Shown piece after piece: positions 48,170 through 56,864 of a DNA stretch of 64,000 nt. Where the stretch lies: contig WGNX01000011.1 in the NCBI GenBank assembly GCA_016124335.1, positions 62,001 to 126,000 on the forward strand, written 5' to 3'. Within the stretch, counting starts at the first letter, position 1. Each line of letters opens with the position of its first letter. The stretch is from Alphaproteobacteria bacterium (lineage in GTDB: Bacteria > Pseudomonadota > Alphaproteobacteria > CACIAM-22H2). The notes beneath the pieces were generated by a model that had not been told where the DNA came from, ran no database searches, and saw only the letters and a list, made by a program, of their open reading frames with translations. Position numbers and translations under genes: made by a program.

Positions 48170-49207
48170 ATGAAGAAAGCGCTCCTTGCGGCCACCGCCC
48201 TGACCCTTTTCGCCGCCGCGGGCGAAGCCGTCGCCCAGCAGCAGCTGTTGCATCCGCGCGCGAGCGTCGAGATCGACTGGTCGGTCCTCGACGACCTCAA
48301 CGCGCCGCCGCCCGGCGGCGTGACGCTGCGCCCGCCCCGCGGCGTCGTCACGCACGGGGGCCCGCGCACGCCCGCCACCCCGCTTGCCGCCGCCGGCACA
48401 ACGCCTGTCCAGCGCGCACCGCTCGTTCCGCCGGCCACGGCCAGCGCTTCGGCGGCACCGGCCTTCACGCCGCCGCCGGCCCCGCCGGCCTATGCGCCGC
48501 CGCCTGCTCCAGCAGCCCAAGCACCGGCCGTGTCCGCGACCCTTCCGCCGCCACCGCCCCCGCCACCGCCCGCCGCGGCCAGCACGAAAGCGGCCGATGC
48601 GAAGGCCTCGGCGGCGCCTGCCGCTTCCGCGCCGCGCGCGGTCGCGCCGCCACCGCCGCCCCCCGCTGCGTCGGCGCAGACGATGGCAAGCGCGCCACCG
48701 CCCCCGCCGCCACCGGCCGTGATGCAATCGCCGCAGCCGCTTCCGCCTCCGGCCGCCGCGAGCGCACCGCCGCCGCCGGCACCGCCCGTGGCTGCAAGCA
48801 CACCGGCACCTGTGCCGGCGCCGGCACCTGCGGCCGCCCCCGCGCCCGCCAATCCGCCGCAGGCAGCGGCGGCACCGGCCGCCGCACGCGCCGCAGGCGA
48901 TCCGCTCGCGCGGCTGTCGTTCAATACCGGCTCCGCCGAGATCAACGATGCGGGCAAGGCCGCCCTCGGCCCCGTGATCGCCGAACTCAAGGGCGATTCG
49001 AGCGCGCGTCTCCAGCTTCAGGCCTATGCCAGCGGCGGCGACGATGCCGGCGGCCAGGCGCGCCGACTATCATTGTCGCGCGCACTCGCCGTGCGCGCCC
49101 AGCTGATCGAGCAGGGCATCGCCTCGACCCGCATGGATGTCCGCGCGCTGGGCCGCACCAACGACGGTCCGCCCGACCGCGTGGACATCGTTCTCGTTCG
49201 CCGCTGA
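48170..49207 (+). CDS. Exported proline-rich protein with C-terminal OmpA domain
   Basis: The 345-residue protein has a signal peptide (MKKALLAATALTLFAAAGEAVAQ) and then about 220 residues dominated by Pro and Ala with many PPPP runs. A C-terminal OmpA/MotB peptidoglycan-binding domain follows (LARLSFNTGSAEINDAGKAALGPVIAELKGDSSARLQLQAYASGGDDAGGQARRLSLSRALAVRAQLI). The middle could span the periplasm. The ATG at 48170 is used because it gives a perfect signal peptide. The motor-like pair follows 25 nt after the stop, so the three genes probably act together. Confidence 0.85.
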   Translation: MKKALLAATALTLFAAAGEAVAQQQLLHPRASVEIDWSVLDDLNAPPPGGVTLRPPRGVVTHGGPRTPATPLAAAGTTPVQRAPLVPPATASASAAPAFTPPPAPPAYAPPPAPAAQAPAVSATLPPPPPPPPPAAASTKAADAKASAAPAASAPRAVAPPPPPPAASAQTMASAPPPPPPPAVMQSPQPLPPPAAASAPPPPAPPVAASTPAPVPAPAPAAAPAPANPPQAAAAPAAARAAGDPLARLSFNTGSAEINDAGKAALGPVIAELKGDSSARLQLQAYASGGDDAGGQARRLSLSRALAVRAQLIEQGIASTRMDVRALGRTNDGPPDRVDIVLVRR

Positions 49208-49232
49208 CGACCGGCAGAAAGGAGCGGACCGG

Positions 49233-50387
49233 ATGGATGCGACGATCGCACGCCCGACCCGATTCCTGATCCGTACGTTGCTGTTCCTTGTCGCCGTCGG
49301 CGGCGTCTGCTGGTTTCTCAAGGACGGCCTCATCGAGGCGTTCCAGCACCACCTTCCGCTCAACAGCGTGATCCTCGCCGTTCTGGCGCTGGGCATCCTT
49401 TTCAACGCGCGCCAGATCGTGTCGCTCAACGCCGAGATCGCGTGGATCGAGATGTTCCGCGCCAACCGGCCCGCCCTTTCCGACGCCAAGCCGCCGCGCC
49501 TTCTGGCGCCGATGGTGAAGATGCTGGGCGAGCGCACGGGCCGCTTCAGCCTCTCGCCCGTGTCGATGCGCTCGCTTCTCGATTCGATCGGCAGCCGCAT
49601 GGACGAAAGCCGCGACCTGTCGCGCTACTTCGTGGGGCTGCTGATCTTCTTGGGCCTGCTCGGCACCTTCTGGGGTCTGCTCCAGACGGTTTCGGCCGTC
49701 AGCGGCGTCATCGCCACGCTCTCGGCCTCGACCGACGTCGGCTCCCTTTTCGCCGACCTGCAGAACGGCCTCAAGGCGCCGCTGAAGGGAATGGGCACGG
49801 CGTTCGGGACGTCGCTCTTCGGTCTCGCCAGTTCGATCGTGCTCGGCTTCTGCGACCTTCAGGCGGGTCAGGCGCAGAACCGCTTCTATAACGATCTCGA
49901 GGAATGGCTCTCCGCGCAGACGCGCCTTTCCTCCGGCACCATCGGCAGCGGCGAGGGCGGCGACACCGTGCCCGCCTATATCCAGGCGCTGCTCGAAACG
50001 ACCGCCGACAATCTCGAAAGCCTGCAACGCACGATCACGCGCTCGGAAGAAGGGCGCAACGCCGCCAATCAGGCGAACATGGCGCTGGCCGACCGGCTCG
50101 GATCGCTTGCCGACCAGATGAAGGCCGAACAGCAGCTCCTGCTCAAGCTCGCCGAAGGCCAGATCGAGCTGCGCACGGCCATCACGAAGCTCGCCGACGT
50201 GCCGCGCGCGGCCGGCGGCGGCGTCGACGAGGCCACGCGCATGCACATCCGCAACATGGATGCCGCCCTTTCGCGCATGGTCGAGGAAGCTTCGACCGGC
50301 CGCCTGCAACTGACGCAGGACATCCGCAACGAGATCCGCCTGCTCGCGCGCACGATCGCCAACCTCGCCGAAGAGCCGAGGAGCTAG
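49233..50387 (+). CDS. MotA/TolQ/ExbB-family proton-channel protein
   Basis: The 384-residue inner-membrane protein has two N-terminal helices (FLIRTLLFLVAVGGVCWFL; VILAVLALGILFNARQIV). Next is the family core FVGLLIFLGLLGTFWGLLQTVSAVSGVI, then LKGMGTAFGTSLFGLASSIVLGF. A long cytoplasmic C-terminal tail with coiled-coil character ends the protein (about residues 235-384). AAAGGAG lies 9 nt before the ATG. It would be the stator subunit that, with the next protein, couples ion flow to work in the envelope. No flagellar genes are nearby. Confidence 0.88.
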   Translation: MDATIARPTRFLIRTLLFLVAVGGVCWFLKDGLIEAFQHHLPLNSVILAVLALGILFNARQIVSLNAEIAWIEMFRANRPALSDAKPPRLLAPMVKMLGERTGRFSLSPVSMRSLLDSIGSRMDESRDLSRYFVGLLIFLGLLGTFWGLLQTVSAVSGVIATLSASTDVGSLFADLQNGLKAPLKGMGTAFGTSLFGLASSIVLGFCDLQAGQAQNRFYNDLEEWLSAQTRLSSGTIGSGEGGDTVPAYIQALLETTADNLESLQRTITRSEEGRNAANQANMALADRLGSLADQMKAEQQLLLKLAEGQIELRTAITKLADVPRAAGGGVDEATRMHIRNMDAALSRMVEEASTGRLQLTQDIRNEIRLLARTIANLAEEPRS

Positions 50388-50390
50388 GCA

Positions 50391-51521
50391 GTGCGCGGCG
50401 GCAACCGTCGTCACGTCCGCACCATCGACGTCTGGCCGGGTTTCGTCGACGCGCTCGCCACGCTCGTCATCGCCGTCGTCTTCGTGATGATGGTGTTCGC
50501 GGTCTTCCAGTTCTACCTGAAGGACGTCATCGCCGGGCGCGACGACCAGCTTGCGCGGGCAAGCGTCCAGCTCGCCGAACTTGCCAACTCGCTGGCGATG
50601 GCCGAACGCGAGAAGACCGATCTCGATTCCCGCCTCAAGAGCCTGATTTCCGAAATGCAGGCCACGCTTGCCGACAACGAGCGCCTGAAAGGCGAGTCGG
50701 AAGCGGCCAAGACGCTTTCCGCCGAACGCGCCAAGGAACTCGAGGACGCCAACAAGACGATTTCGGCAGACCGCGAGAAGATCGAAGCCCAGTTGCGCGA
50801 TCTCGAGACGCTCGCCGCCCTTCGCGCCGATCTCGAGAAGCGCGTGACGACGGCCGAGGACAGCGCCAAGAGCGAGCGCCAGATTTCGAGCCAGGCGCAG
50901 GCGCAGGTCGCCCTCCTCAACCGCCAGACGGCCGAACTGCGCGAACAGCTCCGCCGCATCGAGGCGTTGCTCGCCGAGTCCGAGCGGAAGACCGCTGAAT
51001 CGCAGGCGCAGGTGGCCGATCTCGGCAAGCGGCTCAATCTTGCACTTGCCGGCCGCGTGGAGGACCTCCAGCGCTACCGCTCCGAATTCTTCGGGCGGCT
51101 GCGTCAGGTGCTCGGCAGCCGGCCGGAACTGCGCGTGGTCGGCGACCGTTTCGTGTTCCAGTCGGAGGTGCTGTTCGCTTCCGGTTCGGCGACGATCGAA
51201 CTTGAAGGCGGCAAACAGCTCCAGAAGCTCGCCGAGATCCTGCGCGAAGTCACCGCGAAGATCCCCAAGGACATCGATTGGGTCTTGCAGGTCACCGGCC
51301 ATACCGACCGCCGCCCCATCGCCACGCGCGAGTTTCCGTCGAACTGGGAACTCTCCTCCGGGCGCGCGATCTCGGTCGTGCGCTTCCTGATCGCGAACGG
51401 TTTGCCGCCCGAACGCCTCCAGGCCGCCGGCATGGCCGAATTCCAGCCGATCGACGACCGCGATGACGAGGCCGGCTGGCGCCGGAACCGGCGCATCGAG
51501 CTCAAGCTCACGAACAGATAA
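50391..51521 (+). CDS. MotB-like protein with coiled coil and OmpA domain
   Basis: The 376-residue protein has one N-terminal transmembrane helix, VWPGFVDALATLVIAVVFVMMVFAVFQFYL. Asp20 sits where MotB carries its ion-binding aspartate. A coiled coil of about 180 residues follows (DDQLARASVQLAELANSLAMAEREK...). The C-terminal OmpA domain has FQSEVLFASGSATIELEGGKQLQKLAEILREV, VTGHTDRRPI and NWELSSGRAISVVRFLI. The GTG start is 3 nt after the previous stop. The coiled coil is much longer than in flagellar MotB. Confidence 0.9.
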   Translation: MRGGNRRHVRTIDVWPGFVDALATLVIAVVFVMMVFAVFQFYLKDVIAGRDDQLARASVQLAELANSLAMAEREKTDLDSRLKSLISEMQATLADNERLKGESEAAKTLSAERAKELEDANKTISADREKIEAQLRDLETLAALRADLEKRVTTAEDSAKSERQISSQAQAQVALLNRQTAELREQLRRIEALLAESERKTAESQAQVADLGKRLNLALAGRVEDLQRYRSEFFGRLRQVLGSRPELRVVGDRFVFQSEVLFASGSATIELEGGKQLQKLAEILREVTAKIPKDIDWVLQVTGHTDRRPIATREFPSNWELSSGRAISVVRFLIANGLPPERLQAAGMAEFQPIDDRDDEAGWRRNRRIELKLTNR

Positions 51522-51569
51522 GCGCACAATTCCAATTGCTTATGAGCAGATAAAGATTTGACTCGACAT

Positions 51570-51613
51570 ATTACGGATATTTCATATCCTCAGAGATATT
51601 AAATATCCGTAAT
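51570..51613. promoter_or_regulatory. Double palindromic operator upstream of the AhpD-like/Rrf2 genes
   Basis: ATTACGGATATTT (51570-51582) and AAATATCCGTAAT (51601-51613) are perfect 13-nt inverted repeats. Within them are two smaller palindromes, GGATAT-TTC-ATATCC (51575-51589) and GATAT-TAA-ATATC (51595-51607), with centres 19 bp apart. They end 12 nt before the first gene and should be the target of the Rrf2 regulator in this operon. Confidence 0.75.
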
Positions 51614-51624
51614 TGGAGATGATC

Positions 51625-52107
51625 ATGTCCATTGCTCGCGCCGACTATGCCGAACTTTCCACCGACCTCTTCAAGAAGTACCTCGCCTTCAGCATGGCGA
51701 TTAAGGCGAGTGGCCTCGATGCGAAGCTGCGCCACCTCGTCGACATCCGGGTCTCGCAGATGAATGGCTGCGCGTTCTGCGTCGACATGCATGTCAAGGA
51801 AGCCAAGATCGCGGGCGAGCGCGAGTTGCGCCTGCATCATGTGGCGATCTGGCGCGAAAGCCCGCTTTTCGACGCGCGCGAGCGCGCCGCTTTCGCCTGG
51901 GCCGAAGCATTGACGCGGCTCGGCGAACACGGCGTGACCGATGCGCTCTACGATGAAGCCCGCGCGCAGTTCGACGAAAAATCGCTCGCCGAGCTTACGT
52001 TCGCCGTGATGGCGATCAACGGATGGAACCGTGCAAGCATCGCTTTCCGTGTTGTCCCGGGATCGCGCGATGCAGCCTACGGCCTTACGAAGGCGGGCCT
52101 CGCCTGA
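51625..52107 (+). CDS. Carboxymuconolactone decarboxylase / AhpD-like protein
   Basis: The 160-residue protein has the AhpD-type redox motif MNGCAFCVDMHVKEA (Cys49, Cys52, His56) in an all-helical fold, followed by ERAAFAWAEALTRLGEHGVTDALYDEARAQFDEKSLAELTFAVMAINGWNRASIAFRV. Such proteins reduce peroxiredoxins or act as alkylhydroperoxidases. The ATG at 51625 follows GGAG. The stop overlaps the rrf2 start by one base, so the pair is a redox-controlled operon. Confidence 0.9.
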   Translation: MSIARADYAELSTDLFKKYLAFSMAIKASGLDAKLRHLVDIRVSQMNGCAFCVDMHVKEAKIAGERELRLHHVAIWRESPLFDARERAAFAWAEALTRLGEHGVTDALYDEARAQFDEKSLAELTFAVMAINGWNRASIAFRVVPGSRDAAYGLTKAGLA

Positions 52108-52592
52108 TGCAGTTGCGAAACCAGGTCGAATGGGCGCTGCATTGCTGCGCCATCCTTGCGGGCCTTCCCGAAGCGCGCTTCCTTTCGACCAAGGATCTTG
52201 CCAAACTGCACGGCGTGCCGAAGGAATATCTCGGCAAGGCCTTGCAGGCGCTTTCGCAGGCAGGACTTGTCGAAGGAACACTCGGCCCTTCGGGCGGCTA
52301 TCGCCTGGCGCGCGAAGCCGCCGGGATCACGTTTCTCGATATCGTCGAGGCCGTCGAAGGCAAGTCGTCCTCGTTCGTGTGCACCGAGATCCGCAAGAAC
52401 AACCCCTGCCGCACGCCGGGCATGCGCAAAAACGGGCCATGCGCGATCGCGCGCGTCATGTGGGATGCCGACAGGGCCTGGCGCGAGCGGCTTGCCGCGG
52501 TGTCGCTCGCCGATCTCGCGCGCACGCTTGCCGACGAACTGCCGCCCGACCAGATCGCGCGGATGGGCGAATGGATCGAAGCCCGAAGCTGA
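52107..52592 (+). CDS. Rrf2-family transcriptional regulator
   Basis: The 161-residue winged-helix protein has QVEWALHCCAILAGL, STKDLAKLHGVPKEYLGKALQALSQAGLVEGTLGPSGGYRLAREAAGITFLDIVEAVEG, typical of Rrf2. Three cysteines (Cys92, Cys101, Cys112; spacing C-x8-C-x10-C) could hold an Fe-S cluster or sense thiol oxidation. The spacing differs from the tighter IscR pattern. It likely represses its own operon through the palindromes at 51570-51613. Confidence 0.9.
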   Translation: MQLRNQVEWALHCCAILAGLPEARFLSTKDLAKLHGVPKEYLGKALQALSQAGLVEGTLGPSGGYRLAREAAGITFLDIVEAVEGKSSSFVCTEIRKNNPCRTPGMRKNGPCAIARVMWDADRAWRERLAAVSLADLARTLADELPPDQIARMGEWIEARS

Positions 52593-52595
52593 CCT

Positions 52596-53651
52596 TCAGC
52601 AGCCGCCGCCGGCCAGAACCGACTTGCCGCAGGCGCCGGCGAGCAACCCCGAAAGGCCGCTCGGGTTGGCCCGCGTCACGACGATACGCTGGGCGGCCGG
52701 CGCGCTGCCGGTGACGGCCTCGAGATATTTCAGATAATTCTGCGCGCGATCGAGACGGTTTCGGCCCTGGGCACGCGCCTCGCAATCGCGGTCGACCGGA
52801 TCGGTGTCGCGTTCGTCGATGAGATAGACGACATCGCGATCGGCGTATTGCCGTGCCAGATCGGCCCCGATCACGCCATAGGCATAGACCGAGGGCACGG
52901 CCAGCCCGTAGGGCCAGAGATTGAAACCCGGGCATTGCTCGCGCTCGAATGGCGCAAACGGCGTGTCGCCACGGCTGGGCCTGCGGTCGTCGAAATAGAC
53001 GAACGTGTCGGCGTTGGCGACGACGAAATGGACCTTGATGTCGAGCGTATATGCGGCACCGAGCCCTTTGGTGACGGCCGCATAGAGTTGGACCATCCGG
53101 CCGCTGCGCCCGTATCCGACGATCTCGATGTCCTTCAGGTCGGGAAACCCGGCCCGGTCGGCAAGATAGAGAATGACCGCATCGAGAACCGTGAAGCTCG
53201 ACACCATCGGCCCCGTGTCGCGCAAGTTGGCCGGGCGCGAATTTCCGCCGTCGCTCCAGCCCTCGATCGTCCAGCGCGCGAACTCGGGCCCGAGCTTGTG
53301 CTTTTCCGCGTCCTGGGCCGCGATGAACTGCGGAACCACGACCATCGTGTCGGGCCCCTCGCCGACCGCCTTTTTCAGCACGTCGAAGACGAGTCCGGCG
53401 TTGCGATACGGATCCTGGATGCCGACGACCACGCGTTTCACGCCGGCATGCGCGCCGACGAGCTTTTTCTCGGAATACATCGGCAGGAGTGCCGACTGGC
53501 CGCCTTCGAGCGGGACGGCGAAATCCTGGTCGGACATGCGGTCGATCGCCTTCAGCAGTGCCGGGACCGGACCGCGCAACGGTTCGTCGGAGCCGCACGC
53601 GGCCAGCAGGCCCGCCGAAAGCGCAAATATGCAGGCGACCTTCGCCTTCAT
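52596..53651 (-). CDS. Lipoprotein with possible alpha/beta-hydrolase fold
   Basis: The 351-residue protein has a lipoprotein signal with lipobox LAAC and Cys19. The body has RVVVGIQDPYRNAGLVFDVLKKA, DTMVVVPQFIAA, RWTIEGWSDGG, and IEIVGYGRSGRMVQLYAAVTKG, which recalls a nucleophile elbow although the GxSxG consensus is not exact. ANADTFVYFDDRRP and VVYLIDERDTDPVDRDCEARAQGRNRLDRAQNYLKYLEA follow. Substrate and leaflet are unknown. The ATG overlaps the exporter stop (ATGA), so it belongs to the ABC operon. Confidence 0.65.
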   Translation of the reverse strand: MKAKVACIFALSAGLLAACGSDEPLRGPVPALLKAIDRMSDQDFAVPLEGGQSALLPMYSEKKLVGAHAGVKRVVVGIQDPYRNAGLVFDVLKKAVGEGPDTMVVVPQFIAAQDAEKHKLGPEFARWTIEGWSDGGNSRPANLRDTGPMVSSFTVLDAVILYLADRAGFPDLKDIEIVGYGRSGRMVQLYAAVTKGLGAAYTLDIKVHFVVANADTFVYFDDRRPSRGDTPFAPFEREQCPGFNLWPYGLAVPSVYAYGVIGADLARQYADRDVVYLIDERDTDPVDRDCEARAQGRNRLDRAQNYLKYLEAVTGSAPAAQRIVVTRANPSGLSGLLAGACGKSVLAGGGC

Positions 53652-55471
53652 CGTCCGACTACTCCCTGCAACGTCGCCCGTTCGCCCGATGGCGCGTCGA
53701 ATTGAAGTGCTGCAAGCCGCGCATAAAGCCCGCCTTCGGCGACAAGCCGCGCATGCGGACCTTCGGCGATTTTCCGCCCGTGGTCGAGCACGATCAGCCG
53801 GTCCGCGCGCACGACCGTCGCGAGCCGGTGCGCGATGGCAAGGACCGTGCGGCTGCGACCGACCGCTTCGAGGGCCGCCTGGACATAGCGTTCGCTTTCG
53901 GCGTCGAGCGCGCTTGTCGCCTCATCGAGCAGAAGCAGCGCCGGATCGCGCACGAGGGCGCGCGCGATCGCGATGCGCTGGCGCTGGCCGCCCGAAAGGC
54001 GAACGCCACGTTCGCCCAGAAACGTGTTCCAGCCCTGCGGAAGCCGCTCGACGAACTCGTCCGCATAGGCGGCGCGCGCGGCGGCGCGCACTTCGGCATC
54101 CGTCGCCCCGACGCGGCCATAGCGGATGTTCTCGAGCACGTCGGCGGCGAAAATCGTCGGTTCCTGCGGGACGAGCCCGACACGCGCGCGTGCCTCGGCC
54201 GGATCGGCAAGCCGGAGATCCACGCCGTCAAGGCGCACGACGCCGCCTTGCGGATCGTAGAAGCGCAGCAGCAGCTGGTAGACGGTCGTCTTGCCGGCAC
54301 CCGACGGGCCGACGATGGCAACCGTCTCGCCCGGCTCGACCGCGAAGGAAAGGTCGTCAAGCGCCGTGCGGTCGGGCGCGCTCGGATATCGGAACGATAC
54401 ATGCTCGAACGCGACCGCACCGCGCGAAGGGACAGGGAACAAGGCAGGCGACGCCGGGGACCGGATATCCGGCACGGCGTCGAGCAGCTCGAAGAGCCGT
54501 TCCGATGCGCCGGCCGCGCGCTGCAGGTCGGCCATGAATTCGCTGATGGCGCCGACCGAGCTTGCGACGATGACGGCATAGAAAACGAAGGCGCTGAGCT
54601 GGCCGACGGAGATTTCCCCGCGCATCGCGCCGTGCCCGCCGACCCACAGCACGAAACCGACGGCGCCGAAGACAAGCAGCATCACGAGCGCGATCAGCGC
54701 CGAACGTGCGGCGGCACGCCGTGCATTGGCCACAAACGCCTCTTCCACCCGACGGTCGAAGCGCGCGCCGTCCGCGGCCTCGCGGTTGAAGGCCTGCACG
54801 GTGCGAACGGCGTTGAGTGTCTCGTCGATATCGGCGCCGACGTCGCCGAGCCGGTCCTGGCTTTCACGCGAGAGCTTGCGCACGCGCCGGCCGAAAATCA
54901 CGATGGGCGCCACGACGAACGGGACGACCGCCAACGTGATCGCCGCAAGGTCCGGTGCCGTGATCGCCATCATCGCGGCACCGCCGATCATCAGCAGCAC
55001 GTTTCGCAGCGCCATCGATGCGGTCGACCCGACGATGGTTTGGATTGCCGTCGTGTCGGCCGTGAGCCGGGAGAGGACTTCGCCGGTGCGCGTGGTCTCG
55101 AAGAAGGCCGGCGACAGGCGCAGCGTACGCGCGAAGACGGCCTTTCGCAGATCGGCCGTGACGCGTTCGCCAAGCCACGTCACGAGGTAGGAACGCGAAT
55201 AGGTGGCGCCCGCCAGCAGCACGATGAAGCCGACCAGCCCCCACAGCGCGCGATCGAGAAGCGCCGAATTGCCGCTGGCAAAACCCGCATCGACAAGCCA
55301 GCGCAACGCCGTGCCGAGCCCGAGGACCGAACCGGCCGCGATCGTCAGCGCGATCGCGGCGCCGACCAGCCGCAAGCGGTAGGGCAGCAGGAACGCTCCC
55401 AACCGCACGAGCACGCCGAAATTCCGGCTGCCGGTCCGCTCGCTGCTTTGTTTGTCTTCGCCGCGCGCCAT
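53648..55471 (-). CDS. ABC exporter, fused permease and ATPase (MsbA-like)
   Basis: The 607-residue half-transporter has six transmembrane helices in its first 320 residues. The nucleotide-binding domain follows: Walker A GPSGAGKTTVYQLLLRFYDPQGG, Q-loop VPQEPTIF, signature VRLSGGQRQRIAIARAL, Walker B LLLLDEATSALDAE and His switch AIAHRLATV. The ATG at 55471 was chosen because GAGGA lies 6 nt upstream. An ABC exporter next to rpmE is common in alphaproteobacteria, and the cargo may be lipid or peptide. Confidence 0.92.
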   Translation of the reverse strand: MARGEDKQSSERTGSRNFGVLVRLGAFLLPYRLRLVGAAIALTIAAGSVLGLGTALRWLVDAGFASGNSALLDRALWGLVGFIVLLAGATYSRSYLVTWLGERVTADLRKAVFARTLRLSPAFFETTRTGEVLSRLTADTTAIQTIVGSTASMALRNVLLMIGGAAMMAITAPDLAAITLAVVPFVVAPIVIFGRRVRKLSRESQDRLGDVGADIDETLNAVRTVQAFNREAADGARFDRRVEEAFVANARRAAARSALIALVMLLVFGAVGFVLWVGGHGAMRGEISVGQLSAFVFYAVIVASSVGAISEFMADLQRAAGASERLFELLDAVPDIRSPASPALFPVPSRGAVAFEHVSFRYPSAPDRTALDDLSFAVEPGETVAIVGPSGAGKTTVYQLLLRFYDPQGGVVRLDGVDLRLADPAEARARVGLVPQEPTIFAADVLENIRYGRVGATDAEVRAAARAAYADEFVERLPQGWNTFLGERGVRLSGGQRQRIAIARALVRDPALLLLDEATSALDAESERYVQAALEAVGRSRTVLAIAHRLATVVRADRLIVLDHGRKIAEGPHARLVAEGGLYARLAALQFDAPSGERATLQGVVGR

Positions 55472-55479
55472 GTCAGTCC

Positions 55480-55812
55480 TCAACTGTCGAGCGAGACGGC
55501 ATGCCCGACGGCAGTCGCCAGATCGCCGGAAAGCCGGCCCTCGAGCGTGTCGGGCCCCCTAGTCGAACGCCAGCAGGTCCCCGTTTCGTCCCAGGCGAAA
55601 TGCGAGGCACCGGAAACCGGCGAGGAAAGCCAGACCTGGCGCGTCGGTCCGTGCTTGTTGAGCACGAATTGGCCGCCATCGGCGAGCTCGACCGTCAGGA
55701 TCCCGCCGCGCAATTCGATCTCCGGATCGTCCGCGCCAAGGGCGGCTTCAAGGGCATCCTGCAGCCGTGAAAGCGTCCGGTCGGCCCTGTCGGCGAATTC
55801 GCGCTCGTCCAT
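55480..55812 (-). CDS. cyaY: Iron-sulfur cluster assembly protein CyaY (frataxin)
   Basis: The 110-residue protein has the frataxin fold: an acidic first helix (MDEREFADRADRTLSRLQDALEAALGADDPEIEL), then RGGILTVELADGGQFVLNKHGPTRQVWLSSPVSGASHFAWDETGTCWRSTRGPDTLEGRL. The acidic ridge, NKHxPTRQVWL and the final helix match CyaY, an iron donor or regulator of IscS. The ATG at 55812 fits the family length better than a TTG at 55839. It is the first gene of the operon with the exporter. Confidence 0.9.
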   Translation of the reverse strand: MDEREFADRADRTLSRLQDALEAALGADDPEIELRGGILTVELADGGQFVLNKHGPTRQVWLSSPVSGASHFAWDETGTCWRSTRGPDTLEGRLSGDLATAVGHAVSLDS

Positions 55813-55994
55813 ATCCGCCAAATCTCTCGGAAATTTCAATGCCTTCGGCGCTTTAGCACGGTCAGCCGGAAACGTCGAGGGGGCAGGTCCCGTCGTCTTG
55901 CACCGCCGCCCGCAAGCCTGTATAAGCGCCGCTTCCTGCCAGGGCGCCCACGCGGCCGCCGGGCGGCCGAAATCGAACTTCCGGAGCGCGGTCC

Positions 55995-56288
55995 ATGAAG
56001 CCCCAGATCCACCCTGACTACCACGAAATCACCGTCGTGATGACCGACGGCACCCAGTTCAAGACGCGCTCGACGATGGGCAAGGCCGGCGACACGCTGC
56101 GTCTCGACATCGATCCGAAGACGCATCCGGCCTGGACCGGCCAGCAGCGCATGCTCGACACGGGCGGCCAGGTGGCCAAGTTCAACAAGCGCTTTGCGGG
56201 CATCGGCATCAAGGCCGGCCCGACCACCGGCGAAAAGGCGGCAGCACCGAAGGCCGACGCTCCGGCCAAGGCCGCCGCGAAGAAGTAA
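55995..56288 (+). CDS. rpmE: 50S ribosomal protein L31
   Basis: The 97-residue protein begins [49 protein letters not shown] and continues [16 protein letters not shown], the alphaproteobacterial L31 type. It lacks the four zinc cysteines. The C-terminus is an Ala/Lys-rich tail. A strong terminator follows 30 nt later. Confidence 0.96.
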   Translation: MKPQIHPDYHEITVVMTDGTQFKTRSTMGKAGDTLRLDIDPKTHPAWTGQQRMLDTGGQVAKFNKRFAGIGIKAGPTTGEKAAAPKADAPAKAAAKK

Positions 56289-56318
56289 TCCCGCACACCC
56301 CTTTCGGGGAACGGCGAG

Positions 56319-56348
56319 AGGGCGCTTCCGGAAAGAAGCGCCCTTTTT
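56319..56348 (+). terminator. Rho-independent terminator after rpmE
   Basis: AGGGCGCTTC (56319-56328) and GAAGCGCCCT (56335-56344) form a perfect 10-bp stem with a 6-nt loop, then TTTT. Confidence 0.92.
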
Positions 56349-56366
56349 CGTTCGCTCAAACGCCGA

Positions 56367-56786
56367 TCAGATGCCGAGTTGCCGGTCGAGGCGCGCCACA
56401 CGTTCGAACAGCCGCCGGCTCTGGAGCATCAGATCGCCGAGCCGCGCGCTCGAGCGCGCGACGCGCGCATCGGTATCGGCAAGGCACAGCGCATGCGCGC
56501 CAAGACGGAAGCGCTCGTCGCGCACTTCCTCACGGCTGATCTCGCCGGCGGCGACCGCCTTTTGCGCAAGGAGCCACGCCATCACCTGCGCAAGTCGCGT
56601 GGTCAGGCGCATCGCTTCGCAATTCATATGCAGCCGTTCGTCGGGATCGGCCTGAAAAGCCTCCCCCGGCTGGACGTTCGCCACGTAGTGGCGCGCGGAA
56701 AGCAGCAGGCTCATCGTTTCGTCGAACGTGCGCCCGAAGAACGGCGAAACGGGATCGGCCGATGGGCTCGACTCGGATAGCGTCAA
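56367..56786 (-). CDS. DUF1465 family protein
   Basis: The 139-residue helical protein matches DUF1465, an alphaproteobacterial family. Signs are FFGRTFDETMSLLLSARHYVANVQPG, LHMNCEAMRLTTRLAQVMAWLLAQKAVAAGEISREEVRDERFRLG and RSSARLGDLMLQSRRLFERVARLDRQLG. The function is not established. The start is most likely TTG at 56786, because GAGGAGG (56794-56800) lies 7 nt upstream; an ATG at 56810 would put the ribosome binding site inside the gene. Confidence 0.85.
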   Translation of the reverse strand: MTLSESSPSADPVSPFFGRTFDETMSLLLSARHYVANVQPGEAFQADPDERLHMNCEAMRLTTRLAQVMAWLLAQKAVAAGEISREEVRDERFRLGAHALCLADTDARVARSSARLGDLMLQSRRLFERVARLDRQLGI

Positions 56787-56864
56787 TTTCGCTCCTCCTC
56801 GCCGCATAAGTTTCGGAGTCCGCCCGAAAAAACGCAAATGGCAATTTTGCCGGGCCTGGCGGGC

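Noticed and set aside
49233-51521. Zorya defence system (ZorA/ZorB)
   Set aside because: The pair is MotA/MotB-like, but there is no ZorC, ZorD helicase or ZorE nuclease nearby. Neighbours are an OmpA protein and a redox operon.
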